Below are positions 8,899-19,023 of a stretch of DNA of 64,000 nt, piece by piece (position 1 is the first letter of the stretch; every line of letters begins with the position of its first letter). A program made the position numbers and the translations under genes. The stretch spans positions 248,001 to 312,000 of the forward strand of contig NZ_JAAIYA010000006.1 in NCBI RefSeq assembly GCF_010894405.1, read 5' to 3'. The notes under the pieces are model-generated. The model saw only the letters and a program-made list of their open reading frames with translations. It did no database searches and was not told the origin of the DNA. This stretch comes from Pyxidicoccus caerfyrddinensis (lineage in GTDB: Bacteria > Myxococcota > Myxococcia > Myxococcales > Myxococcaceae).

Positions 8899-9513
8899 CT
8901 ATCTCACCGCGGGGAAGTCCGAGTGCACCACCTCCAGCTTCTCATCGACGGCCAGGCTGGCAGGCGTCACCAGCTCCAGGTCCAGCGGAACCTTCACGCC
9001 ATAGCGCTCGCGCATGACCTTCTCCAGGCCCTGCACCTTGAGCGAGCCCAGGCGCTCCATCTTCCCGTACTCCACGCCCGCGCCCTGGGCGTACGCCTTG
9101 CGCACCAGCTCCGAGCAGTACATCGCCTCGTCATCCCAGCCGAACTTCCAGTCGTACGGCTTGCCCAGGTGCTTCTTCGCCGCGTCCACCGCCTGCTGCC
9201 GCTGTGCGTCGCTCAGCTCCTTCGGCCGCAGCACCAGGATGTGGCCCTTCAACCCGCGCGCCTTCCACTTCGCGAAGGGCACGCGCTGCACCGGCTGGAC
9301 GGCCTCCACCACCCAGGCCCCCTGGGGCGTCACCTCCACCATGCCGACATGGGACAGCGGGCTCTCCGTCGCCGCCCGGATGGCCTCCGACTGACGTGAG
9401 CGCGAGGTGTGCAGGACGATGTCTCCCGTCCGCAGCGACGCCTCCAGCCGTGGCGCCGCGACCGCGCCGTGCGCTCCGAGCCACACCGCCACGAGGACAC
9501 TCCACCGCATCAT
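8899..9513 (-). CDS. YiiX/NlpC-P60-like permuted papain-fold amidase, secreted
   Basis: A 204-residue protein with signal peptide MMRWSVLVAVWLGAHGAVAA. The start has AAAGGA 4-7 bp upstream of a double ATG (9513 or 9510). The motif RTGDIVLHTSRSRQSEAI, then PLSHVGMVEV, then EAMYCSELVRKAYAQG fits the permuted NlpC/P60-like YiiX/YebB family. The histidine of SHVGM and the cysteine of YCSEL are the expected catalytic pair. Substrates are probably peptidoglycan peptides or lipid amides in the periplasm; which one is not visible. Confidence 0.75.
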   Translation of the reverse strand: MMRWSVLVAVWLGAHGAVAAPRLEASLRTGDIVLHTSRSRQSEAIRAATESPLSHVGMVEVTPQGAWVVEAVQPVQRVPFAKWKARGLKGHILVLRPKELSDAQRQQAVDAAKKHLGKPYDWKFGWDDEAMYCSELVRKAYAQGAGVEYGKMERLGSLKVQGLEKVMRERYGVKVPLDLELVTPASLAVDEKLEVVHSDFPAVR

Positions 9514-9614
9514 CCAGTCCTTTCCGGCGCTTGCCCGCGCCTGCCCGGAAACAGTGCAGACCCGGTGCCAACCGGCCAGGACAGCGCTCGTACCGCACTC
9601 TCCGCGTGCGCGCC

Positions 9615-10169
9615 TCACCCCGCGCGCGTGAGCGGTACCTCCAGCCGGGAGTGGTAGTGCCCCCCTTTGCTCTCGAAGAGGATGAGCCGGTCCACGCGCC
9701 CCTCGCCGAAGTCCGCCTCCGCCAGCGTCTGCGAGCACCGCGCGAGGGCCGGGTCTCCGCGCGGGTCCTTCGAGCGCGCCAGGGTGAGGTGCGCGGTGTA
9801 CTCGCGGTGCTCGGGCTCGAAGCCCAGCGGTTGCAGCGCCGCGGCCGTGTCCGCCTGCAGCACCTTCAGCGCCTCCGTCGCCCCGCGCACGTCCGCCCAG
9901 AGCACGCGCGGGTGGGACGGCGAACCAAAGCTCCCCCCGCCTCCGACGGACAACACGAAGGGCGCGTGTCTCGGGCCCACCGGCTCCAGCGCCGCGCGCA
10001 GCTCCGGCAGCCGCGCCTCGTCCACGTCGCCCAGGAACACGAGCGTGAGGTGGACGCCCTCCACCTTCACCCAGCGGGCATGAGGCGCCAGGACGCGCAG
10101 CCGCTCCAGCCCGGCGAGGGTGCGCGCCTCAATCGTGCTTCCCAGCGTGACGGCGGTGAACAGGCGCAT
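9615..10169 (-). CDS. thpR: RNA 2',3'-cyclic phosphodiesterase (2H family)
   Basis: A 184-residue 2H phosphoesterase that opens 2',3'-cyclic phosphate RNA ends (formerly LigT, 2'-5' RNA ligase). The two signature HxTx motifs are H40-LTL in VHLTLVFLG and H127-LTL in TAHLTLAR, with the usual spacing. The N-terminus MRLFTAVTL is family-typical. It follows the YdjM-like gene by 3 bp on the same strand, so the two are likely cotranscribed; a functional link is not obvious. Confidence 0.9.
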   Translation of the reverse strand: MRLFTAVTLGSTIEARTLAGLERLRVLAPHARWVKVEGVHLTLVFLGDVDEARLPELRAALEPVGPRHAPFVLSVGGGGSFGSPSHPRVLWADVRGATEALKVLQADTAAALQPLGFEPEHREYTAHLTLARSKDPRGDPALARCSQTLAEADFGEGRVDRLILFESKGGHYHSRLEVPLTRAG

Positions 10170-10172
10170 GGC

Positions 10173-10697
10173 TCAGGACTCCTGGCGGCGCCCACGCGGC
10201 CAGAGCGCGTAGGCCCAGAAGGGGATGAAGGCGAGCAGCTCCACGCCGACGACATACAGGCCGCGCGCGGACAGCATCCTCGCGCCGATGGGCGACACCG
10301 GCAGCGGATGCACCGGCGCGAAGTAGCGCCCCTCCGAGAAGGGCCACAGCAGCGCCGCGCCCAGGCCGCCATCGGTGAGCGCGTCCAGCAGTCCGTGGCT
10401 CGCCACCGCGAGGAGCGTGAGCGCCCCCCACCGCGCGGCCGGAGCGCGCAGCGCCCGCGCCACCATCATCGCGACGAGCGCCACGCCCAGGGCGAACACC
10501 AGCGAGTGCGACGCGCCCCGGTGCCCCCACGGCGCCGCGTAGGCGATGCCGAACTTGAAGCCCACCACGTCCGCGTCGGGCAGCAGCGCGAGCAGGGAGA
10601 GCAGCGCCATGGCGCCCGCCTGCCTGCGCAGGGATGCGCCGCCCGCCTCGTACCTCCCCAGGGCCATGCCCACCGCCACGTGACCGATGCTCGCCAT
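10173..10697 (-). CDS. YdjM-like membrane-bound metal-dependent hydrolase
   Basis: A 174-residue integral membrane protein with about four hydrophobic segments. MASIGHVAVGMALG near the N-terminus, LLPDADVVGF and GHRGASHSLVFA are the conserved His/Asp clusters of the LexA-binding, inner-membrane metal-dependent hydrolase family (YdjM type). A later ASHGLLDALTDGG adds more His/Asp ligands. The physiological substrate of the family is poorly known. Upstream it is divergent from the adenylate cyclase gene. Confidence 0.85.
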   Translation of the reverse strand: MASIGHVAVGMALGRYEAGGASLRRQAGAMALLSLLALLPDADVVGFKFGIAYAAPWGHRGASHSLVFALGVALVAMMVARALRAPAARWGALTLLAVASHGLLDALTDGGLGAALLWPFSEGRYFAPVHPLPVSPIGARMLSARGLYVVGVELLAFIPFWAYALWPRGRRQES

Positions 10698-10764
10698 ATG
10701 CCGGAAAGATAGCCCACCTGGACGCGGTGGCCCGTGACTGGAGGGGGCGCAGCACGTGGGCTAG

Positions 10765-12039
<1,275 letters not shown>

Positions 12040-12116
12040 GCGCCCGGCCGCCGCCCCGCTGAGTCACAAGGTCCGCACCCGCGCTCCATCCGGACAACCA
12101 CGGAGGAGTGTGACTC

Positions 12117-12977
12117 ATGGCGCAGGGATATTCGTTGAACATCGGCTTGAACTCGGTGGACCCGGCTCACTACGCGGGCTGGGACGGGGCGCTCCTGGCC
12201 TGCGAGGCGGACGCGGACGACATGGAGGCCATCGCCCGCGGGCAGAAGTTCGGCAAGGTGACGAAGTTGCTCACGAAGGAGGCGACGCGCGCTCGCGTGC
12301 TGAAGGAATTCGACGAGGCGGCCCGGGTGCTGGCACCCGGCGACTTGTTCCTGCTGACGTACTCGGGGCACGGCGGCCAGCTTCCGGACATGAACGGCGA
12401 CGAGGTGGACGGGCGGGACGAGACGTGGGTGCTCTTTGATGGCGAGCTCGTCGACGACGAAATCTACGCCGCGCTCTCGAAGCTGAAGCAGGGCGTGCGC
12501 GTGTTCATGCTCTCCGACAGCTGTCACAGCGGCTCGGTGAGCAGGACGGCCTACGCGGCGCTGCGCAGCAGCGGCAACCTGGCGATGCTGGCGGACTCGG
12601 TGCAGGACACGCACGAGGAGGAGCGGCGCTTCCGGAACATGCCGGAGGTCATCGCCCTGCGCACCTACCGGAACAACCGCCCCATGTACGACGCCATCAT
12701 GAAGGACCTGCCGAAGGAGGACCCGCGCGCGACGATGAAGGCCACGGTGCTGCTCATCTCCGGGTGCATGGACAATCAGCTCTCCAGCGACGGCACGTTC
12801 AACGGCCTGTTCACCGCCAACCTGCTGCGCGTCTACAACGGCGGGAAGTTCCGCGGCAGCCACAACACCTTCCACCGCCGCATCTGCCGGCGCATGCCGC
12901 CCCTGCAGTCGCCGGCCTACTCCATCGTCGGCGTCCCCAGCCGCGAGTTCGAGCGCCAGACGCCGTTCCATCCCTGA
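12117..12977 (+). CDS. Caspase-like (metacaspase/orthocaspase) cysteine protease
   Basis: A 286-residue protein with a C14-type p20-like fold. The catalytic dyad is His85 in YSGHGGQ and Cys136 in SDSCHSGS, with the expected spacing and the DxxxxLLT-type region before it. The acidic DMNGDEVDGRDE segment between them follows the His as in type I metacaspases; such enzymes cut after Arg or Lys, often with calcium. There is no signal peptide, so it is cytosolic. GGAGG lies about 9 bp before the ATG. It stands alone, 77 bp after the cyclase gene, and no obvious effector or regulator is fused to it. Confidence 0.87.
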   Translation: MAQGYSLNIGLNSVDPAHYAGWDGALLACEADADDMEAIARGQKFGKVTKLLTKEATRARVLKEFDEAARVLAPGDLFLLTYSGHGGQLPDMNGDEVDGRDETWVLFDGELVDDEIYAALSKLKQGVRVFMLSDSCHSGSVSRTAYAALRSSGNLAMLADSVQDTHEEERRFRNMPEVIALRTYRNNRPMYDAIMKDLPKEDPRATMKATVLLISGCMDNQLSSDGTFNGLFTANLLRVYNGGKFRGSHNTFHRRICRRMPPLQSPAYSIVGVPSREFERQTPFHP

Positions 12978-12998
12978 CGCACGGGCCCTGAAACGCCA

Positions 12999-13030
12999 AA
13001 GGGCCGCGGGAGTGACTCCCCGCGGCCCTT
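12999..13030. terminator. Bidirectional hairpin between the caspase-like gene and proS
   Basis: AAGGGCCGCGGGAGT (12999-13013) pairs with ACTCCCCGCGGCCCTT (13015-13030), with one bulged C. It lies between two convergent genes and carries A- and T-ending flanks, so it can serve both directions. Confidence 0.75.
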
Positions 13031-13052
13031 CGTCAACGACTGGAGGCGTGGC

Positions 13053-14486
13053 TCAGTACGACTTGGAGAACACGATGCGGCCCGGCGAGGGCTCGCCGGT
13101 GACGACGCACTTGCCCGGCTCCTGCTTGAGGCTGAAGGGGCGGCAGCGCGTGGTGAGCCCCGTCTCCTCCTTGATGCGGGCCTCCACCTTCGCGTCCCCG
13201 TTCCAGTGGGCCAGCAGGAAGCCGTCGTCCGCCTTCGCCTTCAGCTCCTCGTAGGAGTTGACCTCGAAGGTGTGCGAGTCGCGGAAGGACTTCGCCTTGT
13301 TGAACAGGTCCTTCTGCATGGAGTCCAGCATGGACTGCGCCTTGGAGACGGCCTCGCCCAGCGGGATGAACTCCTTCTGCTTCAAGTCGCGGCGCACCAT
13401 GACGCACGAGTCCTTGGCCAGGTCCTTGGGGCCAATCTCGATGCGCACGCACGTGCCGGTGAGCTCGTGCTCGTAGTACTTGAAGCCCGGGCCCTTCGAC
13501 TCGTCGTCGTCCACCGTGACGCCCAGGCCCTGCTTGCGCAGGTCCGCGGCCAGCGCGTGGCTCTTCTCCAGCACCTGCGTCTTCTCCGCGTCGGACGCCT
13601 TGCCGAAGATGGGGATGATGACCACGTGCGTGGACGCCAGCTTCGGCGGGACGATGAGGCCCGAGTCATCCGAGTGCGTCATGATGAGGCCGCCGATGAG
13701 GCGCGTGGACGAGCCCCAGGACGTCTGCCAGACGTAGTGCTGCTTGCCGTCGCGGCCCTGGAACTGGGTGTCGAAGGCCTTGGCGAAGTTCTGCCCCAGG
13801 TTGTGGCTGGTGCCCGCCTGCAGCGCCTTCTTGTCCTGCATCATCGCCTCGATGCTGTACGTGCGCAGCGCGCCGGCGAACCGCTCCGACTCCGACTTGC
13901 GCCCCGGCAGCACCGGCATCGCCATGTAGTCCTCGGCGAACGTCCGGTAGACCTCCAGCATCTGGAGCGTCTCCTTCTCCGCGTCCTCCTCCGTCTCGTG
14001 GCAGGTGTGGCCCTCCTGCCAGAGGAACTCGGTGGTTCGCAGGAACAGGCGCGTGCGCATCTCCCAGCGCATCACGTTCGCCCACTGGTTCAGGAGCAGC
14101 GGGAGGTCCCGGTAGCTTTGAATCCACTTGGAGAACGAGCGGTTGATGATGGTCTCACTGGTGGGCCGGATGACGAGCGGCTCCTCCAGCTTGGCGCCGC
14201 CCGCGTGGGTGACGACGGCCAGCTGCGGGTTGAAGCCCTCGACGTGCTCGGCCTCCTTCTTCAGGTAGCTCTCGGGGATGAGCAGCGGGAAGTAGGCGTT
14301 CTTGTGCCCCAGGTCCTTGAACATCTTGTCCAGGACGCGCTGCATGTTCTCCCAGATGGCATAGCCGTTGGGCCGGATGACCATGCAGCCCTTCACGTCC
14401 GAGTAGTCGGCGAGCTTCGCCTTCTGGACCAGGTCGACGTACCACTCGGAAAAGCCCTTCTCGCGGGTCGTGAGCTTCTCGGCCAT
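13053..14486 (-). CDS. proS: Prolyl-tRNA synthetase, short (archaeal/eukaryotic-like) type
   Basis: Charges tRNA-Pro with proline in the cytosol. The start [20 protein letters not shown] at 14486 gives 477 residues, matching the short ProRS class without the bacterial editing insert. Class II motifs are visible: [21 protein letters not shown] (motif 1 to 2 region), [23 protein letters not shown] (motif 2), and a [13 protein letters not shown] motif 3 region. The C-terminal zinc-like domain ends in an aromatic tyrosine, as in the family. A longer upstream extension to 14588 is open but has no homology and is rejected. Confidence 0.96.
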   Translation of the reverse strand: MAEKLTTREKGFSEWYVDLVQKAKLADYSDVKGCMVIRPNGYAIWENMQRVLDKMFKDLGHKNAYFPLLIPESYLKKEAEHVEGFNPQLAVVTHAGGAKLEEPLVIRPTSETIINRSFSKWIQSYRDLPLLLNQWANVMRWEMRTRLFLRTTEFLWQEGHTCHETEEDAEKETLQMLEVYRTFAEDYMAMPVLPGRKSESERFAGALRTYSIEAMMQDKKALQAGTSHNLGQNFAKAFDTQFQGRDGKQHYVWQTSWGSSTRLIGGLIMTHSDDSGLIVPPKLASTHVVIIPIFGKASDAEKTQVLEKSHALAADLRKQGLGVTVDDDESKGPGFKYYEHELTGTCVRIEIGPKDLAKDSCVMVRRDLKQKEFIPLGEAVSKAQSMLDSMQKDLFNKAKSFRDSHTFEVNSYEELKAKADDGFLLAHWNGDAKVEARIKEETGLTTRCRPFSLKQEPGKCVVTGEPSPGRIVFSKSY

Positions 14487-14601
14487 GTGCTGGGCACCCT
14501 TCTTGAAGTCGTTGAAAGAGGAGGGTTGCCTACGACGGGCCCCCCCGGAAATCAACGGCCCCGTCGCCCCTTGCGTTCCCTGCCCCATGGAATGGGTTGC
14601 A

Positions 14602-14627
14602 GTATTTTCGACCGACGGTCAAAATAC
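14602..14627. promoter_or_regulatory. Palindromic operator, likely for the adjacent TetR regulator
   Basis: GTATTTT-c-GACCG-a-CGGTC-AAAATAC is an inverted repeat with 12 paired positions per arm and one bulged base. It lies 39 bp before the DUF4336 gene, in a local AT-rich patch that stands out from the GC-rich surroundings. The position and dyad fit autoregulation by the TetR protein encoded two genes on. Confidence 0.65.
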
Positions 14628-14665
14628 GGAACACAGGTTGGATATCCCCGTATTCCGGAGGCGCC

Positions 14666-15340
14666 ATGCTTCGTCCCCTGGCCGACGACGTCCACATCCT
14701 CACCGTCCCCTTCAAGCTGGGGAGCTTCGACCTGGGGGGCCGGATGACTGTCGTCCGCCTGCCGGACGGAGGGCTGTGGGTGCACTCGCCCGTCCGCTTC
14801 ACCCCGGAGGTGCGCGCCCAGGTGGACGCGCTGGGCCCGGTGCGCTTCCTGGTGGCGCCCAACCTCATGCACCACCTGGCCATGCAGGACTGGGCGGCGG
14901 CGTACCCGGACGCGAAGGTAGCGGCGCCCGCGGGCCTCAAGCGCAAGCGGCCGGACCTGCGCATCGACCTGGAATTGGGTGACGCGCCGGACGCGGGCTG
15001 GGCGGGCGTCATCGACCAGGCCTTCATCCGGGGCATGCCGAGGCTGGACGAGTCCCTCTTCTTCCACCGTCCCAGCCGCACGGTGCTCGTCACGGACATG
15101 GCCTTCAACGTCCACCGCACGGGCTCGTGGTTCACCCAGACGTACCTGAAGCTGTGCGGCGCGTGGCAGCGGCTCTCGCCCACGCTCATCACCAAGGCCA
15201 TCATGAAGGACAAGGCGGCGGTGCGCGCCTCGCTGGAGAAGGCGCTCGCGTGGGACGCGGAGCGGGTGGTGGTGTGCCACGGCTCGGTGGTGGAGACGGG
15301 CGGCAGGAAGGCGCTGGCGGATGGCTTCGCCCGGCTCTAG
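14666..15340 (+). CDS. DUF4336 family protein (metallo-beta-lactamase-like fold)
   Basis: A 224-residue cytosolic protein. GGAG lies 5 bp before the ATG at 14666; an upstream start at 14597 would run through the operator and is rejected. It begins MLRPLADDVHILTVPFKLG and includes FLVAPNLMHHLAMQDW and VVVCHGSVVETGG, which match DUF4336 proteins, a branch of the metallo-hydrolase fold with altered metal motifs. Biochemical function is unknown. It overlaps the TetR gene by 20 bp and shares its presumed operator. Confidence 0.78.
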   Translation: MLRPLADDVHILTVPFKLGSFDLGGRMTVVRLPDGGLWVHSPVRFTPEVRAQVDALGPVRFLVAPNLMHHLAMQDWAAAYPDAKVAAPAGLKRKRPDLRIDLELGDAPDAGWAGVIDQAFIRGMPRLDESLFFHRPSRTVLVTDMAFNVHRTGSWFTQTYLKLCGAWQRLSPTLITKAIMKDKAAVRASLEKALAWDAERVVVCHGSVVETGGRKALADGFARL

Positions 15341-16040
15341 CGGAGGCGGGCGGAAGTCCCCGGCCGGGCGCCGTCGCGCCTCGCCTCGCGCCGAGGCACC
15401 CGCTGCCGACACGGAGGAGCGCGAGGCCCGCAAGGCGCGGCGCCAGGAGGGCCGGCGCAAGGTCATCCTCACCGCCGCGCGCACGGTGCTGGTGCGCGAG
15501 GGCATCTCCGGGCTGACGCTGGACGCGGTGGCCGCGGAGGCGGACCTGAGCAAGCCGTCGCTCTTCTACTACTTCCGCTCCAAGGAGGAGCTCGTCGGGG
15601 AGCTGGCGGTGGAGGGCCTGGCCCGCGAGGTGGAGGTGCTGGAGGCGGCGGTGGCCTCCGCGGACAGCGGGGTGGAGGCGCTCGCCGCGCTGGTGCGGGC
15701 CCGGGTGGACCTGTACGCGGAGGACCTGGACGCCTTCCGCGTCGTGTACCTCTGGCCCCAGCTGCTCGGCCGCCAGTCCGACGCGCAGCGCGAGCGCGTG
15801 TATGCGCTGAGCGCGCGGCTCAACGACGCGCTCGAGGCGCGGCTCCAGACGGACGCGCGCGCGGGCCGGCTCGCCCCGGGCTTCCAGCCACGCCGGCTGG
15901 CCAACGTCGCCTGGACGGTGGCGCACGGCCTGCTGTCGCTGGTGGCGGGGCTGGAAAATGCCGGTGGAAGCACGCGGCACACGTTGTCGCAACTGCGTGA
16001 CGAAGCCTGTGCGCTGCTGCTGCGGACCGCCGTGCGCTGA
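15321..16040 (+). CDS. TetR/AcrR family transcriptional regulator
   Basis: A 239-residue protein. A basic, disordered N-terminus of about 45 residues precedes the HTH: RKVILTAARTVLVREGISGLT, then DAVAAEADLSKPSLFYYFRSKEEL, the standard TetR recognition region. The C-terminal ligand domain is all-helical and unrecognised. The gene starts inside the end of the DUF4336 gene, so the two are translated from one message. The palindrome at 14602 is its likely target. Confidence 0.9.
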   Translation: MASPGSSGGGRKSPAGRRRASPRAEAPAADTEEREARKARRQEGRRKVILTAARTVLVREGISGLTLDAVAAEADLSKPSLFYYFRSKEELVGELAVEGLAREVEVLEAAVASADSGVEALAALVRARVDLYAEDLDAFRVVYLWPQLLGRQSDAQRERVYALSARLNDALEARLQTDARAGRLAPGFQPRRLANVAWTVAHGLLSLVAGLENAGGSTRHTLSQLRDEACALLLRTAVR

Positions 16041-16071
16041 GTGTTGCTGTGAACGCTTGCCGCGTCGCGCT

Positions 16072-16086
16072 ATGAAGGGCCTTCAT
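16072..16086. promoter_or_regulatory. Perfect short inverted repeat upstream of the MYXO-CTERM gene
   Basis: ATGAAGG-g-CCTTCAT is a perfect 7-bp dyad 28 bp before the start codon at 16114. It could be an operator or a small leader hairpin; nothing else supports either. Confidence 0.3.
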
Positions 16087-16113
16087 CCCAGTCGTTCGCC
16101 TTCAGGAGGCTTC

Positions 16114-16725
16114 ATGCGGTCGTCTCGTTCGTCTCTCTGGATTGCCGGCACCATGGCGGCGTGCCTCGTCTCCGGCTCCGCCTTCGCCTACGCCACCGGT
16201 CAAACCGGCTACAGCGGCAAGCAGTCCGGCAACACGTGCATGAACTCGACCTGCCACACGGGCGGCACGCCGCCCACGGTGACGCTGGAGGGCCCGGACA
16301 CGCTGGCGGCGGGCACCACCGGCAACTACACGCTCGTCATCAAGGGCGGCGCGGGCGTGCGCGGCGGCTTCAACGTGGCGGTGGACACCGGCTCGGTGGA
16401 GGCCGGCTCCGACTCCAGGAAGACCAGCGGCGAGGTGACGCACAAGGCGCCCAAGGCCTTCTCCAACGGCGAGCTCCGCTTCGACTTCACCCTGGTGGCG
16501 CCTTCCAGCGGCAAATTCATTCTGCTCTACGGCGCGGGCAACTCCACCAACTTCAACAACGAGCCCACCGGCGACGCCTCCGCGCAGACCACGAAGACCA
16601 TCACCGTGACGGGTGGCGCCGTGGACGAGGGTGACGACGGGGGTGGCTGCTCGGCCGCCGCGGGCGCGCCGCTGCTGGGCGCGGTGCTGATGCTGCTCGG
16701 CGCCCGCTCGCGCCGCCGCAAGTAG
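16114..16725 (+). CDS. MYXO-CTERM-anchored surface protein with CX4CH motif
   Basis: A 203-residue exported protein; AGGAGG lies 4 bp before the ATG. The signal peptide ends near SGSAFAYA. Residues about 40-50 contain TCMNSTCHTGG, a CX4CH arrangement like variant heme c sites, followed by a beta-rich domain of the reelin/choice-of-anchor kind. The C-terminus has the MYXO-CTERM tripartite sorting signal: Gly/Asp-rich linker with GGGCS, a hydrophobic helix, and RSRRRK. It is presumably processed and displayed on the outer membrane. Heme attachment is possible but not shown. Confidence 0.82.
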   Translation: MRSSRSSLWIAGTMAACLVSGSAFAYATGQTGYSGKQSGNTCMNSTCHTGGTPPTVTLEGPDTLAAGTTGNYTLVIKGGAGVRGGFNVAVDTGSVEAGSDSRKTSGEVTHKAPKAFSNGELRFDFTLVAPSSGKFILLYGAGNSTNFNNEPTGDASAQTTKTITVTGGAVDEGDDGGGCSAAAGAPLLGAVLMLLGARSRRRK

Positions 16726-16829
16726 CCCGCGCTGCCGCATCGCGTAGGCGGCCGCCTGCCCTGCGAACGGGCCCGGCGGGGTGGGGCGACAGCCTCCGGG
16801 GGCGCGGCCTAACATCCGCGCCCTTGTCC

Positions 16830-17705
16830 ATGCACCTCCGCCGACTCCTTCCCATCCTGTTCCTGATGGGGCCGCTCGCGTGTGTGAGTGGCCCCGGCCT
16901 CCGTCCGCCGGAGGTCCCTGTCTCTTCCGTGCAGCGCAAGACGGGGGAGCTCCGGGTGATGACCTTCAACATCCAGTCCGGGGCGCACGGACTGGAGGGC
17001 GTGGCGGGCGTCATCCGCGCCTCGGTGCCGGACGTCGTCGCGCTGCAGGAGGTGGACGTCGGCTCCACGCGCGCGGGCGGGGTGGACCAGGTGGCGGAGT
17101 TGTCCCGCCTCACCGGCCTGCCGTACCGCGCCCACTTCCGCACCACGGAGCTGTATGGCGGCGCCTATGGCATCGCCCTGCTGTCGCGCTTCCCGCTGGA
17201 GGCGCTGGCGCAGTACCCGCTGCCGGTGCCTCGCGGCGCGGAGCCCCGCACGCTGGCCCACGCGGTGGTGCGGATGGACGGGCGCGAGGTGAGCATCTAC
17301 CTCACGCACCTCATCCGCCGTCCCTTCAACGGGGATGCGCGCGTGCGCCAGAGCGCCCTGGTGGCCCGGCTGATGGCGGCGGACTCGCGGCCCAAGCTGC
17401 TGATGGGGGACCTCAACGACGACCCGGACTCGCGCCCCATCCGCCTGCTGCGGCGGGACATGCGCGACGTGGTGGCCGCCACCGGCGGGGCGCGCGGCAC
17501 GTACCCCATGCCGTTCATCCTCCCCACGCTGCGCATCGACTACGTGCTGGCGTGTGAGGCCTTCACCCCGGTGTCCAGCCGCGTGCTGCACGTGGCGGTG
17601 TCGGACCACTACCCGGTGGTGGCGGACCTGCGGCTGAAGCCGGAGTCGCTTCCGGCGGTGGCCGAGCGCCCCGCCGAAGCGGGCGCCGTCGGCTCCGCGC
17701 CCTGA
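16830..17705 (+). CDS. Endonuclease/exonuclease/phosphatase-family lipoprotein
   Basis: A 291-residue lipoprotein (signal peptide ending LACVSG). The fold is that of DNase I and Mg-dependent phosphodiesterases: VMTFNIQSG (Asn), VVALQEVD (Glu), YLTHL, LLMGDLNDDPDS (Asp and Asn), and VSDHYPVVADL (Asp-His catalytic end). All expected metal and catalytic residues are present, so it is probably an active phosphodiesterase outside the cytoplasm, acting on nucleic acid or phospholipid head groups. The ATG at 16830 is used because the TTG at 16824 adds only two residues. Confidence 0.86.
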   Translation: MHLRRLLPILFLMGPLACVSGPGLRPPEVPVSSVQRKTGELRVMTFNIQSGAHGLEGVAGVIRASVPDVVALQEVDVGSTRAGGVDQVAELSRLTGLPYRAHFRTTELYGGAYGIALLSRFPLEALAQYPLPVPRGAEPRTLAHAVVRMDGREVSIYLTHLIRRPFNGDARVRQSALVARLMAADSRPKLLMGDLNDDPDSRPIRLLRRDMRDVVAATGGARGTYPMPFILPTLRIDYVLACEAFTPVSSRVLHVAVSDHYPVVADLRLKPESLPAVAERPAEAGAVGSAP

Positions 17706-17712
17706 TGCGCGA

Positions 17713-17740
17713 GGCCGCCTCGACAGCGCGCGGGGCGGCC
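17713..17740. terminator. Stem-loop between convergent genes
   Basis: GGCCGCC (17713-17719) pairs with GGCGGCC (17734-17740) between the convergent genes ending at 17705 and 17748. The stem is short and GC-only, and its role is inferred from position. Confidence 0.35.
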
Positions 17741-17747
17741 GGGTGCG

Positions 17748-18299
17748 TCAGCTCGCGTTGAAGCGGTACAGCACTTCCTTGTCGCCCTTGCTGTAGCCCT
17801 TGAGCACCTGGTGCTGGAGATTCTTGGCGCCCAGCTGCGTCAGGCCGCCGAAGGCGAAGCCCATCACCGACAGCTCGAAGTACACGTGGGGCTTGGGCAC
17901 GTTGGTGATGCTCAGGTCCGTGTGGCCCTGGCCGGGATGGACGTTGAGCTCTCCCTCGGTGAAGTAGCCCTTCCAGATGCCGGGGGTGAACAGGAGGAAG
18001 CGGCGCAAGTCACCCGGGCTGAACATCGTCTTGAGCTGGCCCTGGCTCAGCGCGTACTCGGCGGACTTGATGCCGAACTGCCACCAGGCGCTCTTGTTGC
18101 CGCCGTAGAAGCGGGCCAGCAGGTCCTCATTGAGATGGAGGAAGGCGTCCACCGGCATGCGCGTCACGGGCATCACCGGGTTGGCGAAGAACGGCTCCTT
18201 CTTCGCGAACTCCGCGAGGAAGGCCTTCCAGGCCGCCTCGCCGAAGGTCTGCACCATCATCTGCTGCCGCGCCAGGAACGCGACGCCTTTGACATCCAT
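17748..18299 (-). CDS. Conserved hypothetical protein
   Basis: A 183-residue soluble protein without signal peptide or membrane segment. It contains a central helical part (ALSQGQLKTMFSPGDLRRFL) and a C-terminal beta part (GQGHTDLSITNVPKPHVYFEL). The overall plan, with helices followed by a small beta domain, resembles the heme-NO-binding/V4R-like folds and myxobacterial paralogous families such as DUF2378, but I cannot confirm either. No catalytic motif is visible. The start MDVKGVAFLARQQ has GGAGGA about 5 bp upstream. Confidence 0.65.
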   Translation of the reverse strand: MDVKGVAFLARQQMMVQTFGEAAWKAFLAEFAKKEPFFANPVMPVTRMPVDAFLHLNEDLLARFYGGNKSAWWQFGIKSAEYALSQGQLKTMFSPGDLRRFLLFTPGIWKGYFTEGELNVHPGQGHTDLSITNVPKPHVYFELSVMGFAFGGLTQLGAKNLQHQVLKGYSKGDKEVLYRFNAS

Positions 18300-18428
18300 G
18301 CGTTGTCCTCCACCGCGGGCCCCGAGCGCGCCCGTGGACGTGTTCCCGGCGTGCTCCGGGCGCAGCCATTGTGCGCCGGACCTTGGAGGGTGGGAAAGAG
18401 GTAATGGTGGAAAATTGCAGCCTGTTTG

Positions 18429-18818
18429 CTAGTCGAGCTGGAGACCGCAGTCGGCGCAGGCCCCGGCGACGAGGGGGGCGGCGGTGCCGCAGGCGGGGCA
18501 GGGCGGCTCGCCCTCTTCGTCCTGGGCGGGCGGGGGCTGCATGAGGGTGCCTCCCGAGCCGAGCCCCTCGGCCTGGATGCTGTCCAGCCAGCGCTGCTGG
18601 AGGAGCGTGGCCACGCGAGGGCCGTCCTCGGGGCGCACCAGCACCTGGAACTTCGGGGTGCAGCCGACCTTGGCGCACGCCTCGCGGTGGACGAGCGCCG
18701 GGACGTCCGCGCCCAGGCAGGCGTCCACCAGCCGCCGTGCATCCATCAACGGCATCTCCGCGCAGGGCACCAGCTCCGCGTCGGACAGCACCTTCGCCGC
18801 GTCTTGCTCGGTCATCAT
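18429..18818 (-). CDS. DUF2007-like signal-transducing domain with C-terminal zinc ribbon
   Basis: A 129-residue protein from the double ATG at 18818. Residues about 15-85 follow the DUF2007 plan (VPCAEMPLMDARRLVDACL, then ALVHRE, then FQVLVRPEDGPRVATLLQQRW), a ferredoxin-like domain thought to be regulatory. Residues about 108-129 form a zinc ribbon with CPACG and CADCG. No operon partner; it is divergent from the lipoprotein gene at 19024. An apparently longer frame upstream is an antisense artefact over that gene. Confidence 0.72.
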   Translation of the reverse strand: MMTEQDAAKVLSDAELVPCAEMPLMDARRLVDACLGADVPALVHREACAKVGCTPKFQVLVRPEDGPRVATLLQQRWLDSIQAEGLGSGGTLMQPPPAQDEEGEPPCPACGTAAPLVAGACADCGLQLD

Positions 18819-19023
18819 GCGGCGGATTGGAGCGCAGCTGGGAGGCGCCCGTCTACTGTGCTCGTACGTTCGCCTGCCCTCCCGGCATGAGGGCGCGGGC
18901 GTGTGACAGTGGACTGTCAAACCCACCCCCGGAGAGGTGGCGCTGGGACGGCTGAATCCCCACCGTGCGTGCGATGTGACGCCCGCTGCCCGTGGGCCCG
19001 GGCGCCGCGGTGGGGGAAGCAAC

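Noticed and set aside
14486-14588. N-terminal extension of proS
   Set aside because: The extra 34 residues have no similarity to prolyl-tRNA synthetases and lack a better ribosome site.
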